A DNA stretch of 64,000 nt, from the NCBI GenBank assembly GCA_025800385.1, contig JAOXRS010000047.1, forward strand, positions 62,001 through 126,000, given 5' to 3'. Of the stretch, positions 1 to 9,672 are shown in pieces. The notes beneath the pieces are model-generated. The model saw only the letters and a list, made by a program, of their open reading frames with translations, did not search any database and was not told where the DNA came from. Both the position numbers and the translations under genes were made by a program. Each line of letters opens with the position of its first letter. Position 1 is the first letter of the stretch. This DNA comes from Candidatus Albibeggiatoa sp. nov. NOAA. Lineage in GTDB: Bacteria > Pseudomonadota > Gammaproteobacteria > Beggiatoales > Beggiatoaceae.

Positions 1-1
1 T

Positions 2-1030
2 ACTGTTTTCTCGCTGAAATATTTACAGAAATTATCATTGGTGAAAAACCAGCTACAAGAATTACCAGATACCTTTACTCAGTTGCATAACTTGGTTTAT
101 TTAGATGTTAGATATAATGAGTTGCAAGATTTGCCAACCTCATTGGGACAAGTTAAGAGCTTAAAGTTTTTATATTTAGGACATAATCGATTACAAGACT
201 TGCCTATATCATTTGCTCAGTTGCAGAACTTAGAGATATTAGGGTTAGGCAAAAACCAATTACAGAAAATACCCACATCAGTTAGCCTATTGGAGAATTT
301 AAGTAGATTATATTTACATGAAAACCAACTACGTACATTGCCAACATGGCTTGGACAACTACAAAATTTGACCATCTTAGGTTTGCAAAAAAATCAGTTA
401 CAAGCCTTGCCAGAATCAATTGGGCAGTTAAAAAGCCTACAGAAATTATATTTAAATGATAATGACTTAGAAGAGCTGCCAACATCTTTTAGTCAGTTGA
501 AGAAATTGCAACTTGCACGTCTAGACTCAAACCAGCTTTTCGATTTACCAGAAGAAATTTTGAATCTAAATTTAAATATTTTGTGGAAAACAGGAAAAAT
601 TAAACAAGATATTACAGTAGGAAATAACCCTTTAGTAAGTCCATCACCTGAGATTATTCAACAAGGGCAGCAAGCGATTCAAGACTATTTTAAGGTTAAA
701 CCAATAATATATATGGCTATATATTCACTAACAGGTCTGAAAACGCCTATGGAAGAGTATTTGACTTACAAAGGAAAATGGCCTGACAGTGCAAAAGCAA
801 TGGGGTTCAATATTACAAATCCATATATGGAAAGTATCAATATAGACCCACTGACTTATACCTGTACGTTGACGATCAAAAATCAATTGGGAGACGCGTC
901 CCTTACAAAGCTGATAGGTGGAAAAACCATGCAAATATCTTTTGATATTAAAACCCAGTCTTGGAAGTGTGGCTCAGGTCAAAACAATCCAATAGATACA
1001 AAATATCTACCTTCTTTATGCCGTTCTTGA
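2..1030 (+). CDS. LRR protein with C-terminal type IV pilin-like domain (5' partial)
   Basis: The reading frame is open to the left edge, so the true start lies outside the window; the codons before the first possible start (TTG at 38) already read as an LRR unit. About nine leucine-rich repeats of the L..LP.S..QL..L..L.L..NQL type fill the first 190 residues. A linker with NPLVSPSPEIIQQGQQAI, typical of the tail of bacterial LRR arrays, follows. The last 110 residues resemble the globular domain of type IV major pilins: a GLKTPMEEYLTYKGKWP helix/loop and a WKCGSG...YLPSLCR disulfide end. The hydrophobic N-terminal pilin helix is absent from the visible part. The function is unknown; the LRR part suggests protein binding. 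A strong terminator follows. The LRR call is safe and the pilin-like call is good but rests on motif memory. Confidence 0.85.
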   Translation, partial: TVFSLKYLQKLSLVKNQLQELPDTFTQLHNLVYLDVRYNELQDLPTSLGQVKSLKFLYLGHNRLQDLPISFAQLQNLEILGLGKNQLQKIPTSVSLLENLSRLYLHENQLRTLPTWLGQLQNLTILGLQKNQLQALPESIGQLKSLQKLYLNDNDLEELPTSFSQLKKLQLARLDSNQLFDLPEEILNLNLNILWKTGKIKQDITVGNNPLVSPSPEIIQQGQQAIQDYFKVKPIIYMAIYSLTGLKTPMEEYLTYKGKWPDSAKAMGFNITNPYMESINIDPLTYTCTLTIKNQLGDASLTKLIGGKTMQISFDIKTQSWKCGSGQNNPIDTKYLPSLCRS

Positions 1031-1057
1031 TGAGTTTGGCTTATTGGTAATGTGCTT

Positions 1058-1088
1058 GGGTACAAATGACGCGTTTGTGCCCTTTTTT
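1058..1088 (+). terminator. Rho-independent terminator after the LRR-pilin gene
   Basis: A 9-bp stem (GGGTACAAA with TTTGTGCCC, one T-G wobble), a 7-base loop and a run of six T lie 28 bases after the stop codon. Confidence 0.8.
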
Positions 1089-1151
1089 GATGTATATTTA
1101 AAGGCTAGCAATCGTTTTGCAGATCATAGATTGCCAACCTTTGAAATAAAA

Positions 1152-1466
1152 CTATTTTTCTTTTGGCTCAACGTAAGTTGGATCATTTGGGTTGAGGAAG
1201 ATAAAAGCCATTTTTCCCTCAATTTCAGCAAAATCCATGGTTGCCCCATTTAATAAGGCTTTACAGCTTTGAGCAAATACAATATCAATCCCCGCGCTGA
1301 CAATATGCACATCATCATCGGGATGAATATCATCAAAACCAATTAAATAAGCAAAACCTTGATCGGCTGTTTCACGTACATCAATACGCAAAGCTTGGCC
1401 TTGAATCCCAGTCTCTTTAGCTGATTTAAAAATCTGATCCGCTGCATTTTGAGTCACTTCAAACAT
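1152..1466 (-). CDS. dsrR: DsrR, IscA-like protein of the Dsr sulfur oxidation system
   Basis: This 104-residue protein has the A-type Fe-S carrier (HesB/IscA) fold pattern, but the three cysteines that bind Fe-S in IscA are missing: the first is replaced in RETADQGFAY and the C-terminal CxC region reads NPNDPTYVEP. Only one Cys (AQSC) remains. Loss of these cysteines is characteristic of DsrR, which in Allochromatium is thought to act on dsr expression rather than as a cluster carrier. It overlaps the end of dsrN by 8 bases and has a perfect AAGGAGG ribosome binding site inside dsrN, so the two are co-translated. The dsrN-dsrR order matches phototrophic and chemotrophic sulfur oxidisers. A plain IscA paralog is the alternative, but context favours DsrR. 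Confidence 0.88.
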   Translation of the reverse strand: MFEVTQNAADQIFKSAKETGIQGQALRIDVRETADQGFAYLIGFDDIHPDDDVHIVSAGIDIVFAQSCKALLNGATMDFAEIEGKMAFIFLNPNDPTYVEPKEK

Positions 1467-2841
1467 GTTTATCCTCCTTTCGAATAAAATTAATAAAGCG
1501 TTGCGCCCAATGGTTTTTATCTACATCTTTTAAATGGGCATAACACGCTAAGGTATTTTTATATACAATCCCATCATATTGGCCATCGATACCATAGCCG
1601 CGTTTAACCTGATAAGCGTAATTGATAGATTCGTCGACATTGATAGCTTGTGAATAATGGAACTCATGGGCAGCAATTTCACCGAGTTCGCCTTGCTCTG
1701 TATAAAGCGGCCATAAGCCGTGCCCCGTCTCTTGTAGAATGGTGTAGCCACTGCCTTTGGGCTTTTGATTCATCACTGTATCTAACGGCAACGCTCCGAC
1801 CATATCCCATGTTTTATCATTCCAAGTCAATTGCCGCGCTAAATACATCAGGCCGCCGCATTCCGCATAAACAGGTAAACCTTGCTCAATGGCGTGTTTA
1901 ATCGATTGTTTTAAATTAGTATTACTTGCGAGTTGCTCGGCATGAGTTTCAGGAAAACCACCACCAATAAATAAACCATCTAATTTAGGTAGTTGAATAT
2001 CTTGTAAGGCATTAATAAAAACCAATTCTGCGCCTGCATTCTGCAAAGCTTGTAAATCGCTGGCATAGTAAAAGCCAAATACGTTGTCGCGCATGATGCC
2101 AATTTTCAGGGTTTTAGCCGAGCTTGTGATTTTGACAGCAGGTTGATATTCGAATTTGGTGGCTAACTGCCCAATCTCCAGCACCTTGTCTAAATCAACT
2201 TGTTGTTCGATGATAGAGGCAATTTGATTAATTTTTTCGGTAGTTCGATGCGCTTCATTGCTGGGAATTAAACCGAGATGGCGTTCTTCAATATTTAAAT
2301 CTGCTGAGCGGCGAATACTGCCTAGAACAGGTATATTGGTGTAATATGCAATGGCATTTAATAACTTGGTTTCATGGCGTTGTGAGGCCACATGATTGAG
2401 GATAATGCCTGCAATATTGATATTTTTGTCAAAGGCCTGAAAACCTAAAATAATCGGTACAATACTGCGCGTCATACCATGTGGGTTAAGCACTAATATA
2501 ACGGGAGCACCGACGAGTTGAGCTAACGCAGCATTACTGGTTTTACCTTCTACATCAATGCTGTCAAATAAACCCATATTGCCTTCAATCATGCCAATGT
2601 CTGCATCATGCGTATATTGTGCAATACATTGCTGAATTTCGGCTTCACTCATCATATGAAAATCTAAGTTATGACAATCGCGCCGAGCAGCCTGTGTCAA
2701 CCACAATGGATCAATATAATCAGGGCCTTTTTTGAAAGGTTGTACAGTCAAACCACGTTGAGTTAACGCAGCACAGAGGCCTATGGAGACAGTTGTTTTA
2801 CCTGATGATTTATGCGCAGCGGCAAGCATTAAATGTGACAT
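1459..2841 (-). CDS. dsrN: DsrN, siroheme amidase (CobB/CbiA-like glutamine amidotransferase)
   Basis: The protein is homologous to cobyrinic acid a,c-diamide synthase. It has an N-terminal P-loop (AAAHKSSGKTT), the KKGPDYIDP motif, and a C-terminal class I glutaminase domain with the nucleophile in YAECGGLMYLA and a later His in AAHEFHYS. At about 460 residues it has the normal length. In sulfur oxidisers DsrN amidates siroheme to the form used by reverse dissimilatory sulfite reductase. The dsrR neighbour supports DsrN over a cobalamin role, and no other cob genes are near. A GTG six bases upstream (2847) is an alternative start; I chose ATG at 2841. The rest of the dsr operon is not in the window, and the upstream gene is unrelated. 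Confidence 0.86.
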   Translation of the reverse strand: MSHLMLAAAHKSSGKTTVSIGLCAALTQRGLTVQPFKKGPDYIDPLWLTQAARRDCHNLDFHMMSEAEIQQCIAQYTHDADIGMIEGNMGLFDSIDVEGKTSNAALAQLVGAPVILVLNPHGMTRSIVPIILGFQAFDKNINIAGIILNHVASQRHETKLLNAIAYYTNIPVLGSIRRSADLNIEERHLGLIPSNEAHRTTEKINQIASIIEQQVDLDKVLEIGQLATKFEYQPAVKITSSAKTLKIGIMRDNVFGFYYASDLQALQNAGAELVFINALQDIQLPKLDGLFIGGGFPETHAEQLASNTNLKQSIKHAIEQGLPVYAECGGLMYLARQLTWNDKTWDMVGALPLDTVMNQKPKGSGYTILQETGHGLWPLYTEQGELGEIAAHEFHYSQAINVDESINYAYQVKRGYGIDGQYDGIVYKNTLACYAHLKDVDKNHWAQRFINFIRKEDKHV

Positions 2842-3012
2842 AGACACTATAGTGGGGATCAGTGTGAAAAATACAAATTTTGCTCAATTTTGACAGTTTA
2901 TCTGAAACAGTGGGGGAAGTGGGAAATCTGTGGGAGAACCTGCCAGATAAAGGTTAACTGACAGGCTTTTTGATATGCATTATATATTTTACAACAGATT
3001 GTTTTACCTACC

Positions 3013-5952
3013 TTAATCAATAATATCTACCTCAACAATAGCTTGTCCATGTATACCTGCTGAACTTAAATTAACCAAATATTCACCTGCAGGTAAGTCA
3101 GTTAAAATTGCTGCATCATATTCACTGTCTAAAGGATGATTATGATAGATTTGGATTTCAACATAATTATTGTTATCCAACCAACTGATATTTTGTGCTA
3201 ATAATTCACCATCGCTGACACGGGATAATTTTAAGACAGGGTTCACACCTTCGTCCAACGCTTCACCTGCAATCATAATGGGTTGAGTACCCTCACCTGT
3301 TAACGTGAAACGCATGAAAATGCCATCACCATACGTTGTACCACGGGTACTGATATTATCGATACTGGTGCTAGGTGCAAGATTAATCGGATTGACATGT
3401 AATGATGCTTGGCCTTCAGATGTTTCTGATGCAATTTTAGCCAAATACATACCTGAATCTAAATCTAATACAGTACCTGCATTGTTAGAGCCGTAAATAT
3501 CATTGCTGGCTTCTAAAGACATATCTTGTACGTAATAATCTGGTGAAATTTCCAACTCAGATACAACTAAACTAGGATCAACATGTGGATCAATGCCTTG
3601 CCCAGCCACTGCAAATAATTGTTTATCAGCTGTATCAAAAATGAACCCAACCACGGCAATATGATCGTCTTGGCCTACTGAAAGGCTGCTACTAAATTGA
3701 CCAAAACTTAAGTCGCCTGTTGCAGATAATTTTTTAATTTGTCTTACACCTTCAATTCGCGCAAAACAATGTTTCACGTCATTCATGGTTACTTTGCTGT
3801 CTTTACAATCCAAATCACCTTCCCAACCTGTAAATACTTGTCCTTCATATAATGGAGAGGCAAAATCTAAATCGACTTTAGTACCACGGGGGAATGTCGC
3901 TTGACATTGGCCTTCACCACGGTTGCAATTAATTCCTGCAGGCTCACTGACAATATGTGAGAGCGGCGAAGCAATGTTTAAAATATAGAAACCAAGACCT
4001 GCTTTTGTATTTACTGTACGTGTGGAATCCGTTGTATTACTGCTAGATGAGTTTTTTTGACCATTATCGCCGTTACTTGTGTTGTTATTATCATCTGTGT
4101 TGTTGCCAGTATTATTATCAGTATCGCTGCTGTTATCATTGCCTGAATTATTGTCGTCATCATCACCATTATTAGTATCGTCGTCATCGCCACTGTTTCC
4201 ATTACCAGAATCATCATCGTCGTCATCATTTCCACTATTTGAATTACCGCAACCCGATGCTGTTGCACTAATCATAATAGAGTCAGATGAATACGTATTA
4301 TTGATTGCTTTCAATTCATACTGATAACTTTGTCCACATACAAGACCTGCATCAATAAAGCTAGTTTGATTCGGGGCGATTTCTGCAATTTTTTCACCAT
4401 CGCGCCATAAATAAAATGCAGTTTCATTATGACTTTGATCCGCCCAATTCAACGTAATACTAGGTGTAGACATCGCACTTGCACTTAAATTTGTTGGAGG
4501 CAAAGGGGTTGGATCAACTGGACAACTTGCTGTTGTAATAGATGTGCTGATCGCTGCTGAATCGCCACCCGCATTGGTTGCCAATACTTCATATTGATAG
4601 CTTGTACCACATACGACACTTGTATCAACATAATACTCTTTATTAAAAGTCGTCGTGGTTAATTGTACATTATTACGCCAAACTTCAAATCCAACTTCAT
4701 TACGACTATTATCTTGCCATGTTAATTTGACCTCGTCGTTAATTTCATTTGTATTTAAATGGCTTGGTGCATCAGGAATGGGGGGAGCCAATGCTTCAGA
4801 TGACTTTACAGTAACTTGATAGCCAGAAGTATAATCTTTATATGCAAGATAGACACGGTTATCATGATCGACTGCTAATTGAATTTGTTCAGCTCTACCG
4901 TCAGATACTGCACCATCATTACTATTCACCCATTGTTGGGTTGTATCATTCCAATACATCACATAAGCTTTATCATCATCTGAACTTTGATAACCAATAT
5001 AAGGCATATTATTGTGATCGAATACAATGCTTGTACCGTTAACCGCATGATCGGTGAAGCCCGCATTACCTAAAGTCGTCCATGTGCTGTTGTTCCAATA
5101 CATAACAGTTAATTTATCGCTTTCATTGGCATCACTATACGCGACATATGGCATATCTCCTTTATCCATACCGCAACTGAATTTATCAATTTGACTGGGT
5201 GTAATACTTTGTTGGCCAAGAAAAACCCATTCAGCATCATCCATGTCCCAACGCATCACATTAATATTGCTTTGGCCGCCATTTTTATAACTTTGAATCA
5301 CATAGGGCACATCATGACTGTCTAACACTGTACAAATGTCAGAAATACGGAAGCCAGAAAATCCTTCTAAACCAACCGATTCCCAGCTTGTTTCATTCCA
5401 ATAACGCATAGTGGTTTGATAACCATTTTCAGTATCTTTATATGCTACATAAGGCGCGTTTTCACTACTGATTGAAAGGCTTAAATGATATGCTTTAGCG
5501 GCTGAAAAACCTTCATTACCGATAAAATGCCAATTGTTATTTTCCCAGTGAATAACCGACGCTTTCCGACTGGTATTACCAAATGTAATGTAAGGTATAT
5601 CTTGATGATCGGCTTGAATATCTAAGTCATATGCTTTAGATTCAGCAGCTGTTTTTCCTAAACTACCTAAAATATCAGGTTGGCCTAAAATTTCCCATTC
5701 TGTACCATCCCATTCTAGTGCAGTTAATAAACCACCGCCTGTACCTAAATTAGTATAAGTGATATAAAGTTTATTATTTTTACCTGAAGCTAAACTGAAT
5801 GAGTCGACTTTATGTGATTTGATGCTAGTTAACTTGCTAGATTTGAACCCTTTATCACCTACAACTGTCCATTCAGCAAAACTATATGGTGAAAAAAATA
5901 AGGCACTCAAGCTCAACAAGCATCTCGTGATGTGCGGTAAATAATGTTTCAT
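3013..5952 (-). CDS. Large secreted repeat protein with FnIII and InlB-like domains
   Basis: This 979-residue protein starts with a signal peptide (about residues 1-27, cleavage after YSFA). Residues 28-395 hold about seven repeats of a W...W..VG..GF / YVAYKD pattern, suggesting a beta-propeller-like domain. Two fibronectin type III domains follow (about 400-480 and 490-575), each with a CGxSYQYE motif. A low-complexity linker of Asp, Asn, Ser and Gly (about 575-650) leads to a segment resembling the divergent InlB B-repeat (VFTGWEGDLDC) and a C-terminal beta-rich region. No catalytic motif was seen. It is probably an extracellular or surface binding protein. The DNA of the linker is highly repetitive (about 4030-4250) and may vary in length. 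The gene stands alone. Confidence 0.8.
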   Translation of the reverse strand: MKHYLPHITRCLLSLSALFFSPYSFAEWTVVGDKGFKSSKLTSIKSHKVDSFSLASGKNNKLYITYTNLGTGGGLLTALEWDGTEWEILGQPDILGSLGKTAAESKAYDLDIQADHQDIPYITFGNTSRKASVIHWENNNWHFIGNEGFSAAKAYHLSLSISSENAPYVAYKDTENGYQTTMRYWNETSWESVGLEGFSGFRISDICTVLDSHDVPYVIQSYKNGGQSNINVMRWDMDDAEWVFLGQQSITPSQIDKFSCGMDKGDMPYVAYSDANESDKLTVMYWNNSTWTTLGNAGFTDHAVNGTSIVFDHNNMPYIGYQSSDDDKAYVMYWNDTTQQWVNSNDGAVSDGRAEQIQLAVDHDNRVYLAYKDYTSGYQVTVKSSEALAPPIPDAPSHLNTNEINDEVKLTWQDNSRNEVGFEVWRNNVQLTTTTFNKEYYVDTSVVCGTSYQYEVLATNAGGDSAAISTSITTASCPVDPTPLPPTNLSASAMSTPSITLNWADQSHNETAFYLWRDGEKIAEIAPNQTSFIDAGLVCGQSYQYELKAINNTYSSDSIMISATASGCGNSNSGNDDDDDDSGNGNSGDDDDTNNGDDDDNNSGNDNSSDTDNNTGNNTDDNNNTSNGDNGQKNSSSSNTTDSTRTVNTKAGLGFYILNIASPLSHIVSEPAGINCNRGEGQCQATFPRGTKVDLDFASPLYEGQVFTGWEGDLDCKDSKVTMNDVKHCFARIEGVRQIKKLSATGDLSFGQFSSSLSVGQDDHIAVVGFIFDTADKQLFAVAGQGIDPHVDPSLVVSELEISPDYYVQDMSLEASNDIYGSNNAGTVLDLDSGMYLAKIASETSEGQASLHVNPINLAPSTSIDNISTRGTTYGDGIFMRFTLTGEGTQPIMIAGEALDEGVNPVLKLSRVSDGELLAQNISWLDNNNYVEIQIYHNHPLDSEYDAAILTDLPAGEYLVNLSSAGIHGQAIVEVDIID

Positions 5953-6635
5953 GGTTGCTACCCTCTATTATTCTTCACACGCGCAACTTGATTACACTTA
6001 CCCTCGAAAAAAGTGCTTTTATATTGCTTTAAATTGTGTGAATTTTTATTTTTATTGGATAAATACCCTCGCTCGACCTACCAACAATCTTCATCTACCA
6101 TGTTACAAATTTGTATTTACCCAAAACCCTAAAATTTGTATCTGTATCTTTATAACAAAAGGTGTGCCACTTGACATTTATGCTTTAAAATTATATAGTT
6201 ATGTGAATTTTTATTGATTTTGTAAGGATATTATCCTATGTTAAAAGACGTTTCTATGACAGGCATATGGCAAGAAAAAATACTTAAAAACTTTTATTTT
6301 ACAAATAGATAGATAAGAAGGGATGTTTAAACAGGGTGTCAGTTTTTAGTTGACAAAGTTGTAAGGTTATTCTTGTGGCAGCTTCTTAATAAAAAAAACT
6401 TATAAAAATGAAGCTCTGCATTAAGTGGTAGGGAATCCAAGATAAGGGGGATTTCACCCAAAAAAATTGACCAGATTAATGGTATTAAAAATGATATAAG
6501 CGGTAAACAACAGAAATAATAGGCTTTTCTGGTCTAACCTAAGGTCAATTTTTTGTAAGATAGCAATGATATAAATAGGCGAGAGAGTTTGAAATTATAT
6601 CAACATAATAAAAAAGGCTTATAAAAAATTTTTAA
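5953..6635. other. Intergenic region, no supported gene
   Basis: AT-rich DNA between the start of the secreted protein gene and the candidate RNA/terminator beside accC. It must hold the promoter of the secreted protein gene. A TTGACA hexamer occurs near 6351. The short frames here have no recognisable coding character. Confidence 0.6.
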
Positions 6636-6768
6636 TTGGCTGATAGTTTGTGTGCTTTATTATGATCGAAATATTGGCGGTTTTTGTTGTACAGTATTTC
6701 AACATCAGCCAACAAATATGAGGAGAGGAATACTTGGTACAGATGTGACTCCATACCAAGCTTATTTT
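6636..6768 (+). ncRNA. Candidate small RNA ending in an intrinsic terminator
   Basis: On the + strand there is a promoter-like pair (TTGGCT, 16 bases, TATTAT; about 6636-6663). It is followed by a nested stem (TTGGC with GCCAA enclosing GTTG with CAAC) and then a terminator hairpin with a T-run (6733-6768). No + strand gene enters from upstream, so the terminator suggests a short transcript of about 100 nt, convergent with accC. No known RNA family is recognised. The evidence is structural only. Confidence 0.3.
6733..6768 (+). terminator. Intrinsic terminator convergent with accC
   Basis: CTTGGTA pairs with TACCAAG (7 bp), followed on the + strand by CTTA and seven T. The T-run is on the accC-stop side, so it terminates + strand transcription best. 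As a plain hairpin it may also protect the 3' end of the acc mRNA. Confidence 0.6.
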
Positions 6769-6769
6769 T

Positions 6770-8110
6770 TTACAGACTTAATTTATTTTCCAAGTAATGG
6801 ATATTTGTTCCACCTTTTTGGAAGTTTGGATCGTCTAGCAAATCTTTGTGCAATGGTACATTGGTTTTAACCCCATCGACAATAATTTCGTCCAATGCAG
6901 TCGCCATCCGACGCATGGCAGAGTGACGATTATCACCAAATACGATTAACTTACCTAATAGTGAATCATAATAAGGCGGTACAGTGTAGCCAGAATAAAT
7001 ATGTGTATCGACGCGAACACCCGGCCCACCCGGTGCGTGATAACGGGTAATTTTACCAGGAGAAGGTAAAAAGCTCTCTGGGTCTTCCGCGTTGACACGA
7101 CACTCAATTGCATGACCTTTGATCTTAATATCTTTTTGTTTATACATCAGTTTTTCACCACCTGCGATGAGCAACTGTGCACGGACTAAATCAATACCTG
7201 TAATCAATTCAGTCACGGGATGTTCTACTTGAATCCGTGTATTCATCTCGATGAAGTAGAATTCACCATCTTCATACAAGAATTCAAATGTCCCTGCGCC
7301 ACGATAGCCAATTTCTCGGCACGCTTGCGCACAACGTTCACCGATTTTCTGGCGTAATTCATCACTTAACCCTGGTGCAGGTGCTTCTTCAATCAGCTTT
7401 TGATGACGACGCTGAATCGAACAATCTCGCTCACCTAAGTGAATCGCATTGCCTTGTCCATCGGCTAACACTTGGAATTCGATATGACGCGGATTTTCCA
7501 AGTATTTTTCCATATATACTTGATCGTTACCGAAAGCAGCAGCCGCCTCACTTTGGGTTAAAGAAATCGCATTGTGTAAAGTCGCTTCATTACGCACCAC
7601 ACGCATACCACGACCACCGCCACCACCTGCAGCTTTAATAATCACAGGGTAGCCAATGTCACGGGCTAATTTAGCATTTTTCTCTTTATCATCGTCTAAC
7701 GCGCCTTCAGACCCCGGTACACAAGGTACACCTGCTTGACGCATCGCTTCAATTGCAGATACTTTGTCACCCATTAAGCGGATGGTATCTGGGCTTGGGC
7801 CAATAAAGGTAAAACCACTTTTCTCAACTTGTTCAGCAAAATCAGCATTTTCTGCTAAAAAGCCATACCCAGGATGAATCGCGACCGCATCTGTGACTTC
7901 TGCCGCACTAATCACCGCAGGAATATTTAAATAACTATGTGCAGAGTTCGCAGGGCCAATGCAAACAGATTCATCGGCTAAACGTACATGCTTTAAATCG
8001 CGATCAGCTGAAGAATGGACTGCAACTGTGCGAATACCCAACTCACGGCAGGCTCTTAAAATGCGTAATGCAATTTCCCCTCGGTTGGCAATGACAATTT
8101 TAGACAGCAT
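6770..8110 (-). CDS. accC: Biotin carboxylase subunit of acetyl-CoA carboxylase
   Basis: AccC carboxylates the biotin on AccB using ATP and bicarbonate, the first half-reaction of malonyl-CoA synthesis. The 446 residues match the family length (E. coli 449). The [16 protein letters not shown] start, the ATP-grasp glycine loop GGGGGRGM and the [13 protein letters not shown] catalytic segment are all present. The frame is open 20 codons further upstream, but ATG at 8110 gives the canonical N-terminus, so I used it. It lies 13 bases downstream of accB in the aroQ-accB-accC operon. Confidence 0.97.
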   Translation of the reverse strand: MLSKIVIANRGEIALRILRACRELGIRTVAVHSSADRDLKHVRLADESVCIGPANSAHSYLNIPAVISAAEVTDAVAIHPGYGFLAENADFAEQVEKSGFTFIGPSPDTIRLMGDKVSAIEAMRQAGVPCVPGSEGALDDDKEKNAKLARDIGYPVIIKAAGGGGGRGMRVVRNEATLHNAISLTQSEAAAAFGNDQVYMEKYLENPRHIEFQVLADGQGNAIHLGERDCSIQRRHQKLIEEAPAPGLSDELRQKIGERCAQACREIGYRGAGTFEFLYEDGEFYFIEMNTRIQVEHPVTELITGIDLVRAQLLIAGGEKLMYKQKDIKIKGHAIECRVNAEDPESFLPSPGKITRYHAPGGPGVRVDTHIYSGYTVPPYYDSLLGKLIVFGDNRHSAMRRMATALDEIIVDGVKTNVPLHKDLLDDPNFQKGGTNIHYLENKLSL

Positions 8111-8123
8111 GTTTTTATCCTTT

Positions 8124-8600
8124 TTATACGATGACAAACAACGGCTGTTCATATTCAACAGGTGCACCATTCTCAGCTAAGACTTTTGCCACTTTGCCTG
8201 ATTTATCACTGGTAATTTGGTTTAAAATCTTCATCGCTTCAATAATACATAAGGTATCACCTTCTTGAACCATTTGGCCTTCTTCAACAAACGGCGCGCT
8301 ATTGGGTGAAGGAGAACGATAGAATGTGCCAACCATCGGCGAGGTGACCACATGACCTTCTGGATCATCGTCAAATTCATCTGGGTTTTCTGTACCGTGG
8401 TTTGTTGTAACAACAGGAGCAGCTTCAGGCGCGACGGGGGCAGCGGCTACCATAGTCGGTGCAACAGGTACTTGAGGCACACCTGTGCTCGCAGGGTAAC
8501 GGCTAATCCGTACCGAATCATCACCTTCGTGAATCTCGATTTCAGCGACACCCGATGATTCAATAATTTCAATCAGTTTTTTTACTTTGCGAATATCCAT
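8124..8600 (-). CDS. accB: Biotin carboxyl carrier protein of acetyl-CoA carboxylase
   Basis: This 158-residue protein has an N-terminal domain ([18 protein letters not shown]), a Pro/Ala/Val-rich flexible linker at about residues 40-65, and a C-terminal biotinyl domain with the EAMKILNQI motif, whose Lys is biotinylated by BirA. It carries the carboxybiotin between AccC and the carboxyltransferase. It lies directly between aroQ and accC, the usual gammaproteobacterial order. Confidence 0.96.
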   Translation of the reverse strand: MDIRKVKKLIEIIESSGVAEIEIHEGDDSVRISRYPASTGVPQVPVAPTMVAAAPVAPEAAPVVTTNHGTENPDEFDDDPEGHVVTSPMVGTFYRSPSPNSAPFVEEGQMVQEGDTLCIIEAMKILNQITSDKSGKVAKVLAENGAPVEYEQPLFVIV

Positions 8601-8605
8601 ACAAC

Positions 8606-9049
8606 TTATCTCGAATTCGATAGAGTGGAAAGGGCTGCTTGCAATGCCAACGTGTAACCTTGTGCGCCTAAGCCTGTTATCACACCTACTGCAATATCTG
8701 AAAAGTAAGAGTGATGACGAAATGGCTCGCGTGCATAAACATTGGATAAATGCACTTCAATAAAAGGGATTTTGACCGCAAGGAGTGCATCGCGTATTGC
8801 CACGCTGGTGTGAGTAAATGCAGCAGGATTAATGATAATAAAATCTGTTTGGTGACGTGCTGCGTGAATTTTGTCAATCAACGCATATTCGGCATTGGTC
8901 TGGAAAGCTTCTAATTCATGTCCCTGTTGTTGTGCCAGACTCACAAGCTCTTGATTAATAGACTCTAAATTGGTGTCTCCGTAATGACCGGGTTCACGCT
9001 CACCTAGTAAATTTAAATTCGGTCCATGAAGTATGAGTAGTTTAGACAT
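8606..9049 (-). CDS. aroQ: Type II 3-dehydroquinate dehydratase
   Basis: AroQ converts 3-dehydroquinate to 3-dehydroshikimate in the shikimate pathway. The 147-residue length is typical of this dodecameric family. The active-site segments [16 protein letters not shown] (with the catalytic Tyr), NPAAFTHTS and [17 protein letters not shown] are intact. It is the first gene of the aroQ-accB-accC operon; the promoter should lie in the AT-rich DNA upstream of 9049. Confidence 0.96.
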   Translation of the reverse strand: MSKLLILHGPNLNLLGEREPGHYGDTNLESINQELVSLAQQQGHELEAFQTNAEYALIDKIHAARHQTDFIIINPAAFTHTSVAIRDALLAVKIPFIEVHLSNVYAREPFRHHSYFSDIAVGVITGLGAQGYTLALQAALSTLSNSR

Positions 9050-9672
9050 AAGTTTAATTTTGCTGTTAGTACATGACTATACGACAAAAATTACTGCGCA
9101 TCATACCACATGTTGTATTTTTACGTCAGTATTTGTTGTATTTTTCTCTAAACGAATGGGATCGGTGTCCGATAGATGTGTAAGCCCAATACCACATTCT
9201 CCTGTCTACATGATATGAATTGTATCCATGTAAACAACCGATATATTGTACTAAATTGAAATGAATTCGTCGCTAATTGTGTTGAAAAAGCTGCAATCGT
9301 TCATTTTATATAAAGATACTTTATTAGTAATAAACTTTTTTATAGCAACAAATAAGACTACACTCATAATACAATTTTGAATGAATCTAATTTTGATTTT
9401 TATTCATTGTATGAGTTCAAGTAACATTTTCAATATACAATAAAAATAGTCTTATATTTTTTGAAAATAGTATTTTAGCATACTTTAATATAAGTTTATT
9501 TTTCAGGGTTTAGCTTGTTTTTTTTTGGAAAATCGTATTTTTTAGTGGCTTCGAAATAATTTTTTATTTTTCAGAGAAATATATATTTTATTTTGGTACT
9601 TAATTTGAATTGAATTCAAAAATCAGGGTATGAATAAATTTAAATAATCTCTTGTATCGTAGGATGTTTACT
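9050..9672. other. AT-rich divergent intergenic region
   Basis: This region lies between the divergent aroQ and TonB receptor genes and must hold both promoters. It has imperfect inverted repeats, for example TACATGATA with TATCCATGTA around 9207-9230, and many A/T tracts. I see no Fur box and no gene. Confidence 0.6.

Noticed and set aside
2880..2975. Terminator-like hairpin between dsrN and the secreted protein gene
   Set aside because: CCTGCCAG/CTGACAGG pairs only imperfectly, and its T-run faces the + strand, where no gene needs it.
4011..4324. Frames on both strands in the Asp/Asn-rich linker of the secreted protein
   Set aside because: Low-complexity GAT/AAT repeats create open frames in every phase; only the 979-residue frame has domains and a signal peptide.
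5951..6217. 88-residue + strand frame upstream of the secreted protein gene
   Set aside because: No ribosome binding site, no homology pattern, and it overlaps the promoter region.
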